Origin: DATGZX01 sp035296965
Lineage (GTDB): Bacteria > Planctomycetota > Planctomycetia > Gemmatales > Gemmataceae
DNA length: 63,024 bases
Direction of reading: 5' to 3'
Assembly (NCBI GenBank): GCA_035296965.1
Contig: DATGZX010000419.1
Coordinates: 1 to 63,024, forward strand
The number at the start of each line of letters is the position of its first letter. The stretch's first letter is position 1. The notes under the pieces are model-generated. The model saw only the letters and a list, made by a program, of their open reading frames with translations, was not told the origin of the DNA and made no database searches. The translations under genes and the position numbers were made by a program. Of the stretch, positions 60,406 to 63,024 are shown in pieces.

Positions 60406-60435
60406 TGTCGGACAGAATAACACATTTGTCCGACA
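60406..60435 (-). promoter_or_regulatory. operator palindrome of the 60130 antitoxin
   Basis: TGTCGGACA (60406-60414) and TGTCCGACA (60427-60435), perfect inverted arms with a 12-base spacer that contains AATAACA-type promoter sequence on the minus strand. Well placed for autoregulation by the RHH antitoxin. Confidence 0.65.
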
Positions 60436-60675
60436 CCGTCCAGTGAAACCTAAAGGCCTCGGCGTTGCGTTTCAGTGCTGATCAGTAGGACGGCTCTCCG
60501 AAGGGACACCACGTGCTTGGGAACAGATTTATCAGTGCGTTGGCCAGTGGCTGCGCGGACCAGCGGCTTCTGGATGATTCCATTTGGCCCGCCCGCGTGA
60601 ATATGTCTGGGCATTACACCCTTGCCAGAACACGGAGCGAGCCTGGAACAGTGCTGTACGCGAAAGAATTTAGCC

Positions 60676-62223
60676 TCAACTGGAGAGCGTATGACCGACT
60701 GTCGACGGATACGACCGTAAGCGGCTTACGACGACTTGACACCATAGCTCGGTCAATCCCGAAGCCGCATCAAGGGCTTTGCGCCGGGATTCTTCGGCGG
60801 ATGGGAGTCCGGAACGCAACTCCTCCAACGCCAAGTAAACCAGTGCAAGCTTACCTCTCTCAAGATTAAAGTCTCGGGCCACATCAAATGATTCGCGATA
60901 AAGTGCCCTCCCCGCCTCGATACGTCCGGAGCGAAATTCGATGAGGCCAGCCGTGGCCAAAACGTAAATTAACTGTGCGGCGGAAACGCTTGTCCTATCA
61001 ATTCTGCTCAGCTCCTTCGCTGCTCGCATTACGTTGCCTTGTTGAGCGAGAGCAAACGCAAGATTGTTATAGAGGCAGACATCGCCAGGGTTGCTCAGCA
61101 ACGCGAATTGCGCGAATTCGATGGCTTGGTCGTAGTCTTCCAAAACGGTTGAAGCAATGTGTGAACCGTGAATGGCAGGCCGGCTGGAAAATGGTTGGTC
61201 CGCCCACCAATCGCGAGTTCCCTGAATAGACCGGCTCCAGTTGGCCACCCGGAATGATTGCCAAGCGGTTGCTTCGGCCGAGAGCGAGACCTCTACACCG
61301 GTGGAAGTGAGGATTCCTGCGTTGCGGGCGAGCCAGGCAGCTTGTGCTACCGCGTTTTCCGATGGACTTTGGAGCGATTGGCTGATGAGGAGCCGACTTG
61401 CTTTGCGATTCCCAGCAGCAGCCTCAAGCGTCCCCAGCGCGCTAGCGAGTTCAGAGACGTGAATGGGATTGAATCTTCCTGTCTCAAGCATCTTGCGCGC
61501 GAGCTTGATATGCTTTGAAGTTCGACCTAAAACACCAGCGGTCGCAATTTCGGCAGAAAGGACCCAGGGATCGTGCTTCAGGGTTTTCGCCGAGGCAAGC
61601 AGAAGATGGGCTTGACGGACTTCGCGATGGTGGAGCATTAGGCGTGCGGCCGCACGCAGAATGAACCGGTTTTCCGGAGCGAGCCCGAGCGCCACGCGCA
61701 TCGCGCCTTTCGCTTTCTTGAGTGAACCGACCGATGCGTATAGTCGCGACAGATTACTCCAGAGCGCCGCGTTTCGGGGATAATTGGAGAGCTGTTCCCG
61801 TGCGGTGTGGATCTCTATTTGGAACTGTCGTTCATGGGCGGAATGAGAAACGGGCGATTCTGCTGGATCGACCTGCGACAGGGCCTCCGTGATGAGTGGC
61901 CCCCTTTCGCCAAGTTTCTGCAAACAAATCGCCGCAATGGTCCTGGCACCGAATGGTACTCCGTTCTGGGTTAGAAGAAACCTCGCAGCATCGGCAGCAT
62001 CGGATTCGCGGCCGCTCACAAAGGCTGCCGAAAGCAAGTCTGCAGCCGTGGAAATACCCTTGTGATGCGACCAATCCTTGGAGAGTTCATCGAGCGCCCC
62101 ACTCCAATCATGCGGATCAGTCGGTACGCTCAGAGATGATAACTCGCCGTGATCCAGCGTTGATTTGAAGCTGCGCCAACGCGGTATCACCTGACGGTCA
62201 GGATCTTCACTTAACCCAGCCAT
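60676..62223 (-). CDS. TPR-repeat protein coupled to a protein kinase
   Basis: 515 aa; its ATG (62221-62223) directly follows the kinase stop TAG, so translation is coupled. Helical repeats span most of it: the clearest TPR-like units are NAALWSNLSRLYASVGSLKK, KGAMRVALGLAPENRFILRA and GDVCLYNNLAFALAQQGNVM. No signal peptide or membrane helix; cytoplasmic scaffold expected. The first 100 residues and last 60 are not classic TPR. Probably the kinase's partner, adaptor or substrate carrier. I know of no named system for this pair. Confidence 0.75.
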   Translation of the reverse strand: MAGLSEDPDRQVIPRWRSFKSTLDHGELSSLSVPTDPHDWSGALDELSKDWSHHKGISTAADLLSAAFVSGRESDAADAARFLLTQNGVPFGARTIAAICLQKLGERGPLITEALSQVDPAESPVSHSAHERQFQIEIHTAREQLSNYPRNAALWSNLSRLYASVGSLKKAKGAMRVALGLAPENRFILRAAARLMLHHREVRQAHLLLASAKTLKHDPWVLSAEIATAGVLGRTSKHIKLARKMLETGRFNPIHVSELASALGTLEAAAGNRKASRLLISQSLQSPSENAVAQAAWLARNAGILTSTGVEVSLSAEATAWQSFRVANWSRSIQGTRDWWADQPFSSRPAIHGSHIASTVLEDYDQAIEFAQFALLSNPGDVCLYNNLAFALAQQGNVMRAAKELSRIDRTSVSAAQLIYVLATAGLIEFRSGRIEAGRALYRESFDVARDFNLERGKLALVYLALEELRSGLPSAEESRRKALDAASGLTELWCQVVVSRLRSYPSTVGHTLSS

Positions 62224-63024
62224 CTATGCTACCTTCGCCCCGAGGTGAATCTCCGCAGTGCGCGCAAGACGATCAAGGATTGAGATGTAGCGTTCGAGAC
62301 AATATGGATTCGCTGCGCCGATCCGGTTAGAAGGATGACCGCGTCTCGATGGATCAGGTTCACAAATCTGAGCGACGATAAGCGCCAGATCGTCCTTGAC
62401 ACGGTTAGGCATTTGGGGAGGTAAGTGGGACTTAAAGTCAGACATCGCCTGGGCAAAGGCAGCTTGCAGGTATGGAAGCACATCTGCGAAACTGCCGCCC
62501 CACATGTTGGGGTTGTGAACAGGTGCCAGGTGGCTGAACAAGAGCGCATTCATGTGGGCGCGCATGAAAAGAAATACTGCCAAGTTCCCAAGATGGTAGA
62601 TGTCGCAACCAAAGCGTCTAACTCGCTCGTCGGCGGAAATCTGTCGGTACAGGAGCTCGGGCGGGGCATAAGTTCGGTCTCCAGCGCAGGGTTGCAAGTA
62701 ATCATGCGGCGCTGGCATGTCCTTTGCCCACGCGCGGCCAAGGTCGCCGACTTTGCAGCCCTTTTGGCGGAAAACCAATACATTGGAAGGCTTCATGTCC
62801 TGATGGGCGACCTGAACGCCGTGGAGCTGGTTGAGGCCGACCGCAATGTGGTGAAGGGACCGAAGCGCGAAGGCGATGTCCAAATTGGCTTGCGCATCCA
62901 AGTGCCCGCGGATATCGGTATCGGCTTTCTCGAAAATCAGGTATTCAACAGTACTGAGCGGGTCCGCAGGGTTGAGTCTGGCCGTTCCGCTGTCGATGGC
63001 ATGCACTACTCTTTTGAGGCTTTG
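62224..63024 (-). CDS. protein kinase with altered DFG motif, 5' end off the window
   Basis: The frame continues to the window edge (QSLKRVV before the GTG at 63006), so the glycine-rich loop and ATP lysine lie outside. Seen, counting from that GTG: YLIFEKADTDIRGHL (hinge region), HQDMKPSNVLVF at 68-79 (HxD..KPxN, catalytic Asp kept), DLG at 88-90 in GDLGRAW in place of DFG, and YAPPEL at 113-118 for the APE. The C-lobe continues to about 250. Asp of DLG keeps the metal ligand, so activity is possible. It lies directly upstream of the TPR gene, with stop and start codons abutting. Confidence 0.75.
   Translation of the reverse strand, partial: QSLKRVVHAIDSGTARLNPADPLSTVEYLIFEKADTDIRGHLDAQANLDIAFALRSLHHIAVGLNQLHGVQVAHQDMKPSNVLVFRQKGCKVGDLGRAWAKDMPAPHDYLQPCAGDRTYAPPELLYRQISADERVRRFGCDIYHLGNLAVFLFMRAHMNALLFSHLAPVHNPNMWGGSFADVLPYLQAAFAQAMSDFKSHLPPQMPNRVKDDLALIVAQICEPDPSRRGHPSNRIGAANPYCLERYISILDRLARTAEIHLGAKVA

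Noticed and set aside
1..63024. CRISPR array
   Set aside because: No series of equal direct repeats with unique spacers; the repeats found are palindromic and dispersed.

Overview
The window comes from a high-GC planctomycete, most likely of the Gemmataceae. This is inferred from family content, not from a marker gene. The evidence is an ECF sigma factor fused through one membrane helix to a WD40 propeller, a second ECF sigma factor fused to an HlyD-like domain, a giant membrane-bound dehydrogenase / HEAT / haem-binding / DUF1080 protein, PQQ-like propellers, secreted redoxin-cytochrome fusions, a PEP-CTERM protein, DUF5678-like and DUF4058-like families, and many long palindromic repeats.

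1-5.6 kb is worn accessory DNA. It holds a Ser/Thr kinase whose glycine-rich loop lies upstream of any usable start codon, an intact small protein and its degraded copy exactly 1 kb apart, a RAYT/IS200-type transposase inside REP hairpins, a PEP-CTERM protein whose stop codon lies inside a palindromic repeat, a RibD/DHFR-like N-terminal stub, a YceK-like lipoprotein, and a DUF5678-like gene with a protease remnant. 5.8-17.8 kb is mostly intact metabolism: esterase, EreA/ChaN-like protein, enoyl-CoA hydratase, MsrA, PilZ protein, HutX-like protein, a secreted protein, a thioredoxin / cytochrome c / copper-oxygenase fusion and an ICMT-like membrane methyltransferase.

17.8-46.3 kb is the secreted, redox and signalling block. 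It contains PQQ propellers, a tandem pair of 2.8-kb secreted WD40 genes divergent from the ECF-HlyD gene, cytochrome and thioredoxin proteins, the 1345-residue dehydrogenase-type protein, an amidohydrolase / hexahaem cytochrome / small-protein operon, a triple-repeat secreted protein, an LssY_C protein and a GH28-type enzyme. Long palindromic repeats occupy most of the larger gaps. The ECF-WD40 fusion is at 46.4-49.8 kb.

From about 50 kb to the right edge the DNA looks like a decaying genomic island. It has DUF559 and DUF3883 nuclease-like genes, two N-terminal scraps of a TOTE-type primase, a DUF4058 stub, the 3' part of a tRNA-Leu(GAG) gene (a likely attachment-site scar), a CmcI-family stub, three intact PIN-type toxin-antitoxin pairs, two broken tyrosine integrases, a closely spaced two-helix membrane protein / class V aminotransferase-fold pair, and at the edge a degenerate protein kinase whose stop codon directly abuts a TPR protein. 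The last two pairs are the best candidates for undescribed systems. All calls rest on reading motifs and composition by eye, with no database search.
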